A DNA stretch of 64,000 nt from Fischerella sp. JS2 (GCF_032393985.1 NZ_CP135918.1:1550001-1614000); one strand, 5' to 3'. Positions 8,614 to 18,530 are shown, numbered from the stretch's first letter. The notes: generated by a model not told the origin, from the sequence alone. Translations and numbers: made by a program.

Positions 8614-9297
8614 ATGCATACAGAGGTTTTTAGTGAACTTTTCCCTTTAATGAGTACAGCCAATCCACAAACTCTGGAATGGTTGCTTTCGATTGCTATT
8701 GAACACGAATACCCAGCCGGACGAGCTGTTTTGATGGAAGATGCCTGGGGTAATGCAGTTTACTTTGTAGTTTCTGGTTGGGTAAAAGTTCGCCGCACTA
8801 TAGGGGAAGATTCTGTTGCTTTAGCAATTTTAGGTAGAGGCGATTTTTTTGGAGAAATGGCAATTTTGGATGAATCTCCTCGTTCAACCGATGTGATTGC
8901 TCTTTCAACAGTGAAATTACTGAGTATCTCAAGAGAAAGATTTATTCATATATTATTTAAAGATCCGCAGCTACACCATCGAATGCTGCAATTAATGGTA
9001 CGGCGACTGCGATATGCAAACGTACGCTTGCAAATGCGCTCTGCTCCACCAGCAGTCAAACTTGCTCACACTCTTGTCAGCTTAGGCGAAAGCTATAGTG
9101 AAGAATCACATAAAGGTAGAGAAATTTTTAACATTTCTTTTAAAGATTTAGCAGATGTTACAGAAATTGGGGTTGAAGAAACCACTAAAATCATGGAAAA
9201 ATTAGACGAAAAAGGTTGGATAAAAATTGACACTACTAATCAAGTGGTTCGCCTCGTCAACTTTCGCCAATTGATGAACTTGGCTGGCAAAGTTTAA
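8614..9297 (+). CDS. Crp/Fnr-family transcriptional regulator
   Basis: 227 residues. An N-terminal cyclic-nucleotide-binding beta-roll (about 10-130) is followed by the long dimer helix and a C-terminal helix-turn-helix (FKDLADVTEIGVEETTKIMEKL, about 175-200). The phosphate-binding cassette reads FFGEMAILDESPRSTDV. The usual R-S/T-A of cAMP binders is RST here, so cAMP binding is possible but uncertain. No Fe-S cysteine cluster is visible, so it is not FNR-like. I cannot say which cyanobacterial paralog (SyCRP1, AnCrp or DevH type) it is. It lies downstream of the hetZ/patU pair on the same strand but 400 bases away, so probably has its own promoter. Confidence 0.85.
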   Translation: MHTEVFSELFPLMSTANPQTLEWLLSIAIEHEYPAGRAVLMEDAWGNAVYFVVSGWVKVRRTIGEDSVALAILGRGDFFGEMAILDESPRSTDVIALSTVKLLSISRERFIHILFKDPQLHHRMLQLMVRRLRYANVRLQMRSAPPAVKLAHTLVSLGESYSEESHKGREIFNISFKDLADVTEIGVEETTKIMEKLDEKGWIKIDTTNQVVRLVNFRQLMNLAGKV

Positions 9298-9407
9298 TAC
9301 TTTCACATCATTCTGGCTGTTTGTTCACACAAGAGTTATGAGTTAGGAATTATGAGTTAAATTAATCTTTTGACTCGTTATTCTGCAATGTTTACTCTTA
9401 AGTTCAG

Positions 9408-11192
9408 ATGAATGAAACAATAGCACCTTGTACCGATACGCGCGTTCAAAAAAAATTACCAACTATTCATTACCAGGTGGCAATGCCTCAACCAGAAAAT
9501 CATCTGTTTGAGGTGACTTTACACCTTGTGGGCTACCCGTTTTCCATTCTTGATTTAAAGTTACCAGTTTGGACTCCTGGTTCCTACTTAGTACGAGAGT
9601 ATGCTAAGCATCTACAGGGATTTACTGCTTTTACCAACAATAAACCCTTAAATTGGCGAAAAATTAGTAAAAATCATTGGCAGGTAGAAACAGAAAAAGT
9701 ATCAGAAGTTACTATAAGATACCGTATTTTTGCTAATGAACTCACAGTACGGACAAATCATTTAGATTCTACCCACGGTTATTTTAATGGTGCGGCGCTG
9801 TTTTTTAGACTACCAAAATTTGACAAGCAACCAATTTTTGTGACTATTGTGACACCCCGGTCAGAATGGCAGATAACTACAGCACTACCACCCGTTCCGG
9901 GACAAGCCAACACATTTTGTGCTTTAGATTTCGACACCCTTGTAGATAGTCCTTTTGAGATTGGTTCTCATCAACTCTATCATTTTCAGGTACTAGATAA
10001 ACCCCACGAATTAGCTATCTGGGGACGTGGTAATTTCCAAGTGCAGCAGATGATTGCTGATATCAGCAAAATTATTGAAGTCGAAGCACAAATGTTTGGT
10101 GGCTTGCCTTATGAAAGATATGTGTTTCTGGTGCATTTATTTGCCCAAGCTTATGGGGGTTTAGAGCATAAAAACAGTTGCTCGTTGATTTATCAGCGAT
10201 TTGGATTTCGCGATCGCGAAAAATATGATCGCTTTATGCAATTGGTAGCCCACGAATTTTTCCATTTGTGGAATGTGAAGCGCATTCGTCCTAAGGAACT
10301 GGAAGTTTTTGACTACGACCAAGAAAACTATACCTCTTGTTTGTGGTTCTGTGAGGGAACCACTAGTTACTACGATTTGCTAATTCCTTTACGGGCTGGC
10401 ATTTACGATGTCAAATCATTTTTGAATAATTGGAGTAAAGAAATTACCAGATATCTGACAACTCCAGGGCGAAAAGTACAACCTCTGTCTGAATCTAGTT
10501 TTGATGCTTGGATTAAACTGTACCGTCAGGATGCCAATAGTGGTAATTCTCAGATCTCCTATTATTTGAAAGGAGAAATGGTATCGTTATTGCTAGATTT
10601 GCTGATTCGTTGTCGGTATAACAACAAGCGATCGCTTGATGATGTCATGCTGCAAATGTGGCACAAATTTGGCAAAAAGGAAATTGGTTATACTTCAGAA
10701 CAGTTGCAGGAAGTAATAGCATCTGTAGCAGGAATTGATTTATCTGATTTCTTTAAACGCTATATAGATGGCACTGAAGAATTGCCTTTCAATGAGTACT
10801 TAGAACCATTTGGCTTGCAATTGGTAGCACAGACAGAAACAGAACCTTACTTAGGTGTAAGAGTAGGTAACGAAAATGGACGGGATATAATTAAATTTGT
10901 CGAAGCCGATTCTCCTGCCCAATTGGCTGGGATTGATCCTGGTGATGAACTGCTAGCATTCGATGGGATCAAGGTGAGTGCGAATCAATTAAGCGATCGC
11001 CTGAAAGATTACCAACCCCAAGACATTATTCAAGTTGCGGTTTTCCACCAAGATGAACTGCGCATCTACCCTGTCACCTTAGCTTCTCCACCTGCAAGCA
11101 AATACCAGGTGCAACCTGTAGCCAATCCCTCTGCTACACAGAAACAGAACTTTGACAAGTGGTTAGATGCATCGCTGGCAAATCTGCGGTAG
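9408..11192 (+). CDS. M61-family metallopeptidase with PDZ domain
   Basis: 594-residue zinc peptidase related to glycyl aminopeptidases. The zinc motif HEFFH is at residues 282-286, with GGLEH at about 250-254 and the downstream acidic CEGTTSYY helix, as in M61 enzymes. An N-terminal beta-rich domain covers about 20-200. A C-terminal PDZ domain (YLGVRVGNENG; GIDPGDELLAFDGIKV) covers about 485-575 and probably recognises C-termini or regulates access. No signal peptide is visible, so it is probably cytosolic. It stands alone; a convergent c-di-GMP gene ends 98 bases after it. Confidence 0.92.
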   Translation: MNETIAPCTDTRVQKKLPTIHYQVAMPQPENHLFEVTLHLVGYPFSILDLKLPVWTPGSYLVREYAKHLQGFTAFTNNKPLNWRKISKNHWQVETEKVSEVTIRYRIFANELTVRTNHLDSTHGYFNGAALFFRLPKFDKQPIFVTIVTPRSEWQITTALPPVPGQANTFCALDFDTLVDSPFEIGSHQLYHFQVLDKPHELAIWGRGNFQVQQMIADISKIIEVEAQMFGGLPYERYVFLVHLFAQAYGGLEHKNSCSLIYQRFGFRDREKYDRFMQLVAHEFFHLWNVKRIRPKELEVFDYDQENYTSCLWFCEGTTSYYDLLIPLRAGIYDVKSFLNNWSKEITRYLTTPGRKVQPLSESSFDAWIKLYRQDANSGNSQISYYLKGEMVSLLLDLLIRCRYNNKRSLDDVMLQMWHKFGKKEIGYTSEQLQEVIASVAGIDLSDFFKRYIDGTEELPFNEYLEPFGLQLVAQTETEPYLGVRVGNENGRDIIKFVEADSPAQLAGIDPGDELLAFDGIKVSANQLSDRLKDYQPQDIIQVAVFHQDELRIYPVTLASPPASKYQVQPVANPSATQKQNFDKWLDASLANLR

Positions 11193-11290
11193 GCTTTTAG
11201 TCTTAGTAGGGTGGGCATTTGCCCACTGCCTCCCCTGTTCTGATTATGTCTCCCTGTCAAATATATCAGGCTTATGGTGAAACGGTATCA

Positions 11291-13936
11291 CTACCGTACC
11301 GCCTCCTTCACTCCTTCGTCCCAAAGAATTTCTGTTGCTTTTTGAGCAGAAAGCGGACGATAAAAGAGGAAACCTTGGACGTCCTCGCAGTTGATAGATT
11401 TTAAAAACTCCAGTTCCTCTTGCTTTTCTACTCCTTCAGCAGTCAGCCTCAACCCTAAACTTCTTCCCAAGCCAACAATCGCCTTAACAATGTGAGCCAC
11501 TTTCACATCCTTCGTCAAATCTCGAATGAAAGAACCGTCAATTTTTAAATTGTGGAGTGGTAATAGCTGTAAACGTGACAGAGAAGAATGACCCGTACCA
11601 AAATCATCAATAGAAAGGTGAACTCCCATCTCCTCTAACTGTTGCAACACAGTTCTAGTAAATTCCAAATCCTCAATAGCAGTTGTTTCTGTAATTTCCA
11701 ATTCTAAGAAATGCGCTTTTAAACCAGTCTCATCCAAAATCTTAGCTACTGTCTCCACTAGTCCTGGTTGGCGGAACTGTTTAAGAGAAAGATTAACAGC
11801 CATAGTCAAAGCAGGTAATCCTTCATCTTGCCAAACTTTATTTTGCCTACAAGCTGTCCGCAACACCCATTCTCCAATTGGGATAATTAATCCGCTTTCC
11901 TCAGCCAAGGGAATAAATTTACTGGGAGCTACTAATCCCATATCTGGATGTTCCCAACGCAGCAGCGCTTCCATACCAGTAATTTTTCCTGTATCGATAT
12001 TGACCCGAGGCTGGTAGTGAACTACAAATTCTTCTCGTTCTAGGGCATGGCGCAAGCTCTTTTCTAGAGTCAATATTTCAGGAGTTTTGGAACTGATAGA
12101 AGTTGTATAAAATTGAAAATTATTCCTACCCTCGTCTTTGGCATGATACAAAGCCGCATCCGCGTGTTGGATCAAAGTTTCAACATCAGGACTATGCTCG
12201 TCAAACAGAGCAATGCCAAGGCTGGCACTAATATAAAGTTCGTGTCCCTCTATTTGAAAAGCTGTTTCTAGTTCTTGCAGGATTCTTTGGGCTACCTGGG
12301 CTACCTCTTCCACATAATTTACTTGGGGCAAAAGGATGATGAATTCATCGCCTCCCCAACGAGCAACAACGTCACCAGCTCTAAGGGATTGCCGTAATCT
12401 TTGGGCGACATTTTGTAGCAATTGATCACCAAGTGTATGTCCCAGAGTATCATTAATTGTTTTGAATCGATCTAAATCCAAAAACATGACAGCTAAACTC
12501 TCTTCCCTACGAGCCGTATTCGGTAAAGTTCTGGTCAGTTGCTCTTTAAATAACAAGCGGTTAGGTAATCCCGTTAGCAAATCGTGGAGAGCCTGGTAAC
12601 GGATCATTTCTTCCACCTGTTGTCGCCGTCGAGCGCCACTGATACTAGCAGCCATTGTTAAGAGAGTGGATTCTTCGTGCCTCGACCACTGGCGCTGCTT
12701 ACAACAATCTGCTAAACCAAGGACACCCCAGAAATTTTCATCTAGACGCAATGGCACAAGTAATAGGGATAAAATGCCCTCACGGTGGAGAATTTCTTGG
12801 TCAATAGCACTTAATTCTTGAGTCAAACTCTGAATAGATTTTCCTTGTGAGAGGGTAGTATACCAGTTACCTAATTCGGAGACTTGATAAGATTGATTTT
12901 GCCTACTACCTTCGGACAGAACAGAATCGCTTCTCCATTCAAATCGGAGCGTCATCACGATTTCTGCGGTGACAAGGTGGGGATGGTTCTCAAACAAATA
13001 AACCCGATCTACTTGAGCAGCTTCACCCAGAACTGCTAGTACCTTATCAATGGCTTTTTCATAGTTCATTTCTGTAAGTAAATAATTAGTAGCTTCTGCT
13101 ACTGCTTGGAGTAGGCGATCGCGCTGGCGTAATTCAATCTCAGCCTGCTTTTGCTCTGTGATATCCCTAACAATAAAAGTTCTGATTAAATCGCTTTCTG
13201 GAAGATAGTGAACCGATTGTTCAAATACTTCTTCCCCAACTTCTACTTCTCGAATAAAAGAATTCCCTTGGCGATTTTGAACAGCGTTAGCAAGTCCTGC
13301 CAAAATAGTGTGCTGTACACCTAATTTTCTAATGTCGGGAAATTTCAAAGCCGCAGCAGGATTCAGATAAGTTACCGTTCCTTCTAAATCTACTTCAATA
13401 ATCGGATTGGGAATCAATTCCGGGAAAGAAGCCAACCGAGCGAGAGCAACTTCGCTAGCACCTTCGACACCATCTGTAGGGACAATTAGGGTTTCAAAAG
13501 GATTAACAGGATTGGCTTGTTCCGATAGAAAGCCAGATATATCGTCAGCAACACAAGATTCCGAAAAAGCTTGCTCTGATAAATTTGAGATCGCATAGTA
13601 TTTGGCTTTAACTTGATTATTGCCAAATTCAATTAGATCTCCATGCTTGAGATCATGAGAGAAGCATTTCATACCATTCACGAATAGCCCGTTTGTACTC
13701 CTTTTGCCCTTAAAACTGCCATCAATAATCCGAAAGGCATACTGTTCTGTCTCTGGTAGAGTTACCCGTAATAAAATGGCGTGCTGTCTGGAGACAGATC
13801 GAGAACGAAGAACGATCGCATTTCTGACATCCCGTCCCAGAGAATATGTAGCCTCTTTCAAGGGAATAGTTCGCTTTCCTTGTAAGTCTTGGAGAACTAA
13901 CAGGTGGCGTATTTTTTCCCACTCATTTCCTGGCAT
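11291..13936 (-). CDS. FHA-PAS-GAF-GGDEF-EAL signalling protein
   Basis: 881 residues. Order: FHA domain (about 10-115, with GRDVRNAIVLRSRSVSRQHA), PAS (about 165-265), GAF (about 285-440), GGDEF with intact RWGGDEF near residue 529, and EAL starting near 655 with EALLRWEHP. Both catalytic signatures look intact, so it could make and degrade cyclic di-GMP. The FHA domain suggests recruitment by a phosphothreonine protein, linking Ser/Thr kinase signalling to c-di-GMP. It lacks membrane segments. It starts 18 bases after the XRE gene on the same strand, implying a two-gene operon. Which enzymatic activity dominates cannot be read from sequence. Confidence 0.93.
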   Translation of the reverse strand: MPGNEWEKIRHLLVLQDLQGKRTIPLKEATYSLGRDVRNAIVLRSRSVSRQHAILLRVTLPETEQYAFRIIDGSFKGKRSTNGLFVNGMKCFSHDLKHGDLIEFGNNQVKAKYYAISNLSEQAFSESCVADDISGFLSEQANPVNPFETLIVPTDGVEGASEVALARLASFPELIPNPIIEVDLEGTVTYLNPAAALKFPDIRKLGVQHTILAGLANAVQNRQGNSFIREVEVGEEVFEQSVHYLPESDLIRTFIVRDITEQKQAEIELRQRDRLLQAVAEATNYLLTEMNYEKAIDKVLAVLGEAAQVDRVYLFENHPHLVTAEIVMTLRFEWRSDSVLSEGSRQNQSYQVSELGNWYTTLSQGKSIQSLTQELSAIDQEILHREGILSLLLVPLRLDENFWGVLGLADCCKQRQWSRHEESTLLTMAASISGARRRQQVEEMIRYQALHDLLTGLPNRLLFKEQLTRTLPNTARREESLAVMFLDLDRFKTINDTLGHTLGDQLLQNVAQRLRQSLRAGDVVARWGGDEFIILLPQVNYVEEVAQVAQRILQELETAFQIEGHELYISASLGIALFDEHSPDVETLIQHADAALYHAKDEGRNNFQFYTTSISSKTPEILTLEKSLRHALEREEFVVHYQPRVNIDTGKITGMEALLRWEHPDMGLVAPSKFIPLAEESGLIIPIGEWVLRTACRQNKVWQDEGLPALTMAVNLSLKQFRQPGLVETVAKILDETGLKAHFLELEITETTAIEDLEFTRTVLQQLEEMGVHLSIDDFGTGHSSLSRLQLLPLHNLKIDGSFIRDLTKDVKVAHIVKAIVGLGRSLGLRLTAEGVEKQEELEFLKSINCEDVQGFLFYRPLSAQKATEILWDEGVKEAVR

Positions 13937-13954
13937 GACTCCTTCCTCAAACTC

Positions 13955-14197
13955 TCACCTGTTCGGGTCTTGGTCTGAAAAATACTGCTCCCATAATTCT
14001 TGATCTTGAGTAGGCATTTCCATCAGCATTTGTTCAACTAGCTTTACCCCCATTTGTGAGGGATTAGCACGACCGTTTTCCCAACGGTTGACCGTCTGAA
14101 ACGAAACCCCTAACTGACGAGCTAGTTGCTCCTGTGAGATTCCTAGCCTTTTTCTCAACTCACGAATGAGATTCGGAAACTTTGGCCTTACGGTCAC
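13955..14197 (-). CDS. Small XRE-type helix-turn-helix protein
   Basis: 80 residues, almost entirely a Cro/C1-type HTH domain ([35 protein letters not shown]). It is translated 18 bases ahead of the FHA-GGDEF-EAL gene on the same strand, so the two are likely co-transcribed. It may autoregulate the operon or link c-di-GMP output to a transcriptional target. The C-terminal 20 residues are acidic. Confidence 0.85.
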   Translation of the reverse strand: MTVRPKFPNLIRELRKRLGISQEQLARQLGVSFQTVNRWENGRANPSQMGVKLVEQMLMEMPTQDQELWEQYFSDQDPNR

Positions 14198-14288
14198 TAT
14201 TGTTTACTCTTTTCTCTCTTAAATATTCAGAATAAGATTAAACACTTGGTATAACAAATGGTATATTTGCGTAATTTTTGAATCAAAT

Positions 14289-14414
14289 TTAGAATACGAT
14301 GAGTAAATCAAAACCATGATTATCAACACAAACAGACTTACAAAATTTCAGAAAAGCCTCCTCGGTAATCACTGCTTCATCAATAATATTTTGTAATTTT
14401 TCAAATGTTTCCAT
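14289..14414 (-). CDS. Possible 41-residue small protein
   Basis: Open frame METFEKLQNIIDEAVITEEA onward to ...GFDLLIVF, stop TAA at 14289-14291. It lies 92 bases upstream of the XRE gene on the same strand, with only a weak ribosome-binding site. The balanced amino-acid composition looks protein-like, but I recognise no family. It may be a leader peptide, a small gene or chance. Confidence 0.3.
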   Translation of the reverse strand: METFEKLQNIIDEAVITEEAFLKFCKSVCVDNHGFDLLIVF

Positions 14415-14522
14415 TACTTAATAACTTCTTGTGTGAATCTTGTGAAAAGTAAAAAACCGCAAATCCGAGTAAATAGAATTAATATAAAAACAATAAAAAA
14501 ATGTGATTGAGAAAACAGAAAA

Positions 14523-14684
14523 ATGGAAAACTATGTATGTACAGCCTGTGGTTACGTATATAACCCAGCAGAAGGTGATTTAGATGCTGGCATACCAGCA
14601 GGCACAGCTTTTACAGATTTACCCGAAGACTGGGTATGCCCGGTATGTGGGGCAGAAAAAGACGAGTTTGAACCTGAGGAGTGA
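14523..14684 (+). CDS. Rubredoxin (small soluble form)
   Basis: 53 residues, short enough to be missed by length cut-offs. Two iron-binding knuckles are plain: CTACGY near the N-terminus and CPVCGAEK near the C-terminus, with the rubredoxin signature VYNPAEGD and the aromatic PEDWVCPVC. It binds one Fe in a Cys4 site and transfers single electrons. Unlike the photosystem-assembly rubredoxin RubA, there is no C-terminal membrane helix, so this is a soluble cytosolic form. It is monocistronic; the downstream 220 bases are repeats. Confidence 0.92.
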   Translation: MENYVCTACGYVYNPAEGDLDAGIPAGTAFTDLPEDWVCPVCGAEKDEFEPEE

Positions 14685-14689
14685 GGGTA

Positions 14690-14908
14690 AAGGAGGTGGG
14701 GTGATGGGGTGATGGGAAGGTGGGTGGTATGAGGAGTGTGAGGAGTGTCTAGACGAGGCAGTACGGTGGACTCCTTTCCCGGCATAAAGAAAGAGGCGTC
14801 ACCTGGCGTCACCTGCCGTGCGCAAGTGGCTTAAGGTAAGGGTGGAGTTTGAGGAGTAGTAAGCCATTAATTACTAACCACTAACTACTAACCACTAATC
14901 ACTAACAA
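14690..14908. repeat. Cluster of low-complexity repeats
   Basis: GGGGTGAT octamer copies (14698-14715), GTGTGAGGAGT units (about 14730-14745), a fragment of the ~95-bp dispersed repeat (CGGCATAAAGAAAGAGGCGT), a CTTAAGGTAAGGGTGGAG piece, then ACTAACCACTA-type heptamers up to the start of the next gene. The apparent reverse-strand ORF over this stretch is not a gene. Confidence 0.7.
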
Positions 14909-14915
14909 ATGACCA

Positions 14916-16172
14916 ATGACAAATGACAAATTGCAAATAGTAGTTATAGGTGGTGGGGCGGCTGGCTTTTTCAGCGCGATCGCTGCTGCCAAAGCTAATC
15001 CTCATGCTCATGTGATTTTACTAGAAGCCAGTCATCAACCATTGGCGAAGGTTCGCATTTCCGGTGGTGGACGCTGCAATGTTACTCATGCTTGCTTTGA
15101 ACCTCAAGAGTTGGTAAAAAATTACCCCAGAGGTGGCAAAGCCTTATTAAGCGCTTTTACCCGCTTTCAATCCCAAGATACTATCAACTGGTTTCAGGCT
15201 CATGGTGTCAAGTTAAAAACTGAGGCTGATGGCAGAATGTTTCCCACTACAGATAGTTCCGAAACCATCATCAACTGTCTCATGAGTGCAGCTAAAGCAG
15301 CTGGAGTGGAACTACGCACAGGAACTGCGGTGGTGGGAGTAAAACTAGGAAGGGTAAATTCCCCACTCTCTCACTTTGAGATTACTCTAAAGTCGGGCGA
15401 GAAATTACAATGCGATCGCCTCCTATTAGCTACGGGTAGCAATCCCATAGGCTATAAAATCGCTCAACAGCTGGGACATACCATAGAACCACCAGTGCCA
15501 TCTTTATTTACCTTCAATATTAAAAATGAAAAGCTAACAGAGTTGGCTGGGGTAAGTGTTAATCCTGTGAAATTACGGCTAGTTGTACCAGAATCTCCCC
15601 ATCTAGAACAAATAGGCCCATTACTGATTACCCATTGGGGTTTGAGTGGGCCAGCCGTGTTGAAATTGTCTGCTTGGGGTGCAAGAATGCTACACTCAAG
15701 TAATTATCAAGCCACTTTAGTTATTAATTGGCTACCGTATCTCAAACAAGAACAAGTACGTCAACAATTGTTGACAGTTAAGAACAATTCACCTAAGCGT
15801 CTCATTGCATCTCATCGCGCTGTTGACTTACCGCACCGCCTCTGGCAATACATTGTTTTTTATGTAGGAATTTCTTCTGAAAATCGTTGGGCAGAATTAT
15901 CAAACAAAACTTTAAATCAATTAGTGCAAGAACTTATACAAGCTCAATATTCGATTAATGGTAAAGGAACATTTAAAGAAGAGTTTGTAACCTGTGGAGG
16001 TGTCAACCTCAAAGAAATCAACTTTAAGACAATGGAGAGTAAGTTGGTTCCAGGTCTTTACTTTGCAGGAGAAATTTTAGATATCGATGGTGTAACTGGT
16101 GGTTTTAATTTTCAAAGTGCTTGGACAACAGGCTATCTAGCTGGTTTAGCAATGGTGTCAGATAGGAGCTAG
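14916..16172 (+). CDS. HI0933-family NAD(P)/FAD-dependent oxidoreductase
   Basis: 418 residues. N-terminal dinucleotide fold VVIGGGAAGFFSAIAA (about 8-24), then the family signature KVRISGGGRCNVTHA and a C-terminal FAD-contacting GLYFAGEILDIDGVTGGFNFQ. This belongs to the HI0933/YhiN/BaiN flavoprotein group, whose substrate is mostly unknown. The ATG lies inside an AATGACAAATGAC-type repeat that offers several start codons; only 14916 opens this frame without a stop. No operon partner. Confidence 0.9.
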   Translation: MTNDKLQIVVIGGGAAGFFSAIAAAKANPHAHVILLEASHQPLAKVRISGGGRCNVTHACFEPQELVKNYPRGGKALLSAFTRFQSQDTINWFQAHGVKLKTEADGRMFPTTDSSETIINCLMSAAKAAGVELRTGTAVVGVKLGRVNSPLSHFEITLKSGEKLQCDRLLLATGSNPIGYKIAQQLGHTIEPPVPSLFTFNIKNEKLTELAGVSVNPVKLRLVVPESPHLEQIGPLLITHWGLSGPAVLKLSAWGARMLHSSNYQATLVINWLPYLKQEQVRQQLLTVKNNSPKRLIASHRAVDLPHRLWQYIVFYVGISSENRWAELSNKTLNQLVQELIQAQYSINGKGTFKEEFVTCGGVNLKEINFKTMESKLVPGLYFAGEILDIDGVTGGFNFQSAWTTGYLAGLAMVSDRS

Positions 16173-16794
16173 ATTAGAGAGAAAAAAGAAATACATACTA
16201 TTTAGCAATTTAACAAGTAAGATTTTATGAGAATTTTTATGAGTCGAGTCTAATTAGTGATTCTATTCTTAACTGAGTTACAAGCCTTTTTGTTAAGTGA
16301 AAAAATTTTTTAAAAAACAAATTCTTTTTTTTAAATTGTAAGAAGATGAATAAAAATGAATAATAATTAACAACTTGACATAATTTTCTTTATAAATCAG
16401 GAAAAATACTGACTATTTAGACAAAAAATAAGTATTTATTTTAAAGACTGATAAGAGAGGGTAAAACTTTATTTTATTTCCAGCTTCTAATTTATAGGTT
16501 CTGCCCCTTGTATTATTTTGTTTTTAAATAATATAAGTAATAGCTTACACTTCATAATCAAAATTGTATAATTTCGGGCTGACAACAAAGATTTGAAAAC
16601 ATAAAATATAGCTCATAAGCTATCTCATCAAACTTTTTATCGGTGGTTATTACTAACCACTGAACAATATTTGCCTGGAGAAAAATTACTGATTTTTCTC
16701 TAAAAATTTGCTATGGAATTTTAGTTTACCACTCGTAAACGACGGTGTTCCCTGTGCATAGAGGTATCACTGACTTAAATGTTGGGAGGTCAAA
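16173..16794. other. AT-rich intergenic region with no recognised gene
   Basis: About 620 bases, strongly A/T rich, with many stop codons in all frames. I see no RNA gene, clear repeat or palindrome. The last 15 bases carry GGGAGG, which serves the TTG start at 16795. Confidence 0.6.
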
Positions 16795-17220
16795 TTGAAA
16801 CTGAGACTCGGCTTTATCATACTGGGGATTATTTTAATTTCGTTTGCACAATCAAATAAGCTTACTTGTAGTCGAACTGGGCAGCAAGCGTCTTGTAAAC
16901 TAGCACGTTCGGGTTTCCTCTGGTCTGAAGAAAAAGAATTGCCAATTAACAAATTACGGGGGGCCGAATATTATAGCCCTAAGGATGACGAATCCTCGAA
17001 AATCGTAATTAAAACTAGTAACAGTGAAGTACCATTTTCTTCCTTCACAAGTTATAGCGATGAGAATCAGCAGCGAGCGATCACATCCCAAATTAATAAC
17101 TTTGTCAGAAATAGCAAACAACAAGATTTGCAGGTCGAGCAAAGTGATACATGGTGGATTGTGATTGGATTTATTAGCCTTGCTGTTGGTGTGTATCCAC
17201 TGTTGAAACCAAAATCTTAA
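16795..17220 (+). CDS. Conserved-type membrane protein of unknown function
   Basis: 141 residues with one N-terminal hydrophobic segment (LGFIILGIILISFAQS) and one near the C-terminus (WWIVIGFISLAVGVYPLL). The middle segment, with two cysteines (CSRTGQQASC) and KLRGAEYYSPKDDESSKIVI, resembles a small beta domain placed between them. I do not recognise a named family. It starts with TTG preceded by GGGAGG at a good distance. Composition matches the host. Confidence 0.65.
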   Translation: MKLRLGFIILGIILISFAQSNKLTCSRTGQQASCKLARSGFLWSEEKELPINKLRGAEYYSPKDDESSKIVIKTSNSEVPFSSFTSYSDENQQRAITSQINNFVRNSKQQDLQVEQSDTWWIVIGFISLAVGVYPLLKPKS

Positions 17221-17223
17221 TCC

Positions 17224-17290
17224 AAGGCAGAAGCAGAAGGCAGAAGGCAGAAGCAGAAGGCAGAAGGCACCAGGGCAGAAGGCACCAGGA
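17224..17290. repeat. GCAGAAG-type heptamer STRR
   Basis: Tandem copies of GCAGAAG and GGCAGAA with imperfect CACCAGG interruptions, immediately after the preceding gene's stop. It is the same motif family, in reverse orientation, as 8540-8581, and the same orientation as 58205-58262. Confidence 0.8.
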
Positions 17291-17428
17291 CAGTCCCAAT
17301 GAAACAAGTCTCACCGCCAAGCATGAAAGTGAAATTTTTCCTGTTCCCTGTTCCTGACTTTCAACTCAGAAGGCAGAAGGATTAAAGTTGATACTTCATC
17401 TTTCACACTTCATCCTTCATCCTTCTGT

Positions 17429-18163
17429 TTAATATCTTTTTAAAATACCTGCTTCTTTCTGCACAGGCAAAACATCTAAAATATCAGCTTGAGAACAATA
17501 TTTCAGGTCTTCATAACATTCCAGACGTAACAAACGTTTGCCGTGACTGGCATAGTGAAATAGTCCTAATAAATTATCTTGCCATTGAGAATAAAGAGCG
17601 ATCGCATTGATGACTTCATCGTTACCTGCAATTTCGTCAGTTGGTAAGCCAGTTTGCTCTACAACAGCATGGGCGATCGCACCTGCACAGGCGGTATCTT
17701 CTAGAGAAAAACTACCTTCCCAGCCAGAACCTATAATCCATACTGTTTGTGGTTGCATCTCCAAAAGATATTTCACCACTGCACCACGGTTAATAAGTGC
17801 TGCTGCGATTACAGTTTGAGCATCTTGGACTCGTTGTAAAGTCCTAGTGCCATTAGTAGTACTAATAAACAAGCGCCTTCCTTCTACTCTGTCTGGGGTA
17901 CAGTCGAGAGGAGAATTACCCAAATCAAAGCCAGGAACTTTGGCCCCGCCGCGTTCTCCAGCTCGTAGCCGTTTTTCGGCTGGCCAAGATTCACTAACTT
18001 GTATAAGTTGATCTAAATCGCTGAAGACTTGGACTGCTTCACCACCAGCAGCTAAAACTGTTGCCATTGTAGAAGTGGCTCGCAGTACATCAACTGCGAT
18101 CGCGCATTCTGGCACTTTATCCACTGGAGTTAATTCTGGAGTATGGTAAATGAATAGCTTCAC
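17429..18163 (-). CDS. 2-phosphosulfolactate phosphatase (ComB) family protein
   Basis: ComB-family phosphatase, about 244 residues. Signature stretches are [31 protein letters not shown] and STTNGTRTL, then [19 protein letters not shown]. In archaea ComB acts in coenzyme M synthesis; cyanobacteria do not make coenzyme M, so the substrate here is unknown. I start at GTG 18163 ([13 protein letters not shown]), where family members usually begin. The frame is open to an ATG at 18271, but those 36 residues look unlike the family. No adjacent operon gene. Confidence 0.85.
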   Translation of the reverse strand: MKLFIYHTPELTPVDKVPECAIAVDVLRATSTMATVLAAGGEAVQVFSDLDQLIQVSESWPAEKRLRAGERGGAKVPGFDLGNSPLDCTPDRVEGRRLFISTTNGTRTLQRVQDAQTVIAAALINRGAVVKYLLEMQPQTVWIIGSGWEGSFSLEDTACAGAIAHAVVEQTGLPTDEIAGNDEVINAIALYSQWQDNLLGLFHYASHGKRLLRLECYEDLKYCSQADILDVLPVQKEAGILKRY

Positions 18164-18478
18164 GCGCTGGGTTACACCTGATTTGAGACTGCCGATATCA
18201 CATTCTACCCAGTTGGATGTCACCGACCATAGTAGTAGTTTCTTACCACTGGTTTTAACAAATGCGATCACATAAACAATCTTGTTGTTAGAATGGCAGC
18301 CAATTTAGTTGTGAAATCAACGGTAATCTCAAAAAAGAACAAATACACTTACTTGGTATTTGTTCTTCATATTAAATAAAGTTATAGGAGTGATAAGTAA
18401 TTTGTTAATTAAGTAGTTTGTTGTTTGAACCACTCAATTAGTAGAGCATAAGGTTTTGTACCCCTACCAACCACTAAC

Positions 18479-18508
18479 GTACAGACGCGATGTTCCTCGC
18501 GTCTCTAC
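18479..18508. repeat. 30-bp hairpin repeat, copy 2
   Basis: Arms AGACGCGA and TCGCGTCT with loop TGTTCC. It is the exact reverse complement of the copy at 3529-3558. It lies 22 bases before the ATG of the BlaI-type gene and would be in its leader transcript. Flanks are ACCACTAAC and CTAACTACTAAC repeats. Confidence 0.8.
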
Positions 18509-18530
18509 CCTAACTACTAACCAAATCAAT

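Noticed and set aside
14552-14812. 86-codon reverse-strand frame
   Set aside because: Antisense to rubredoxin and repeat tracts.
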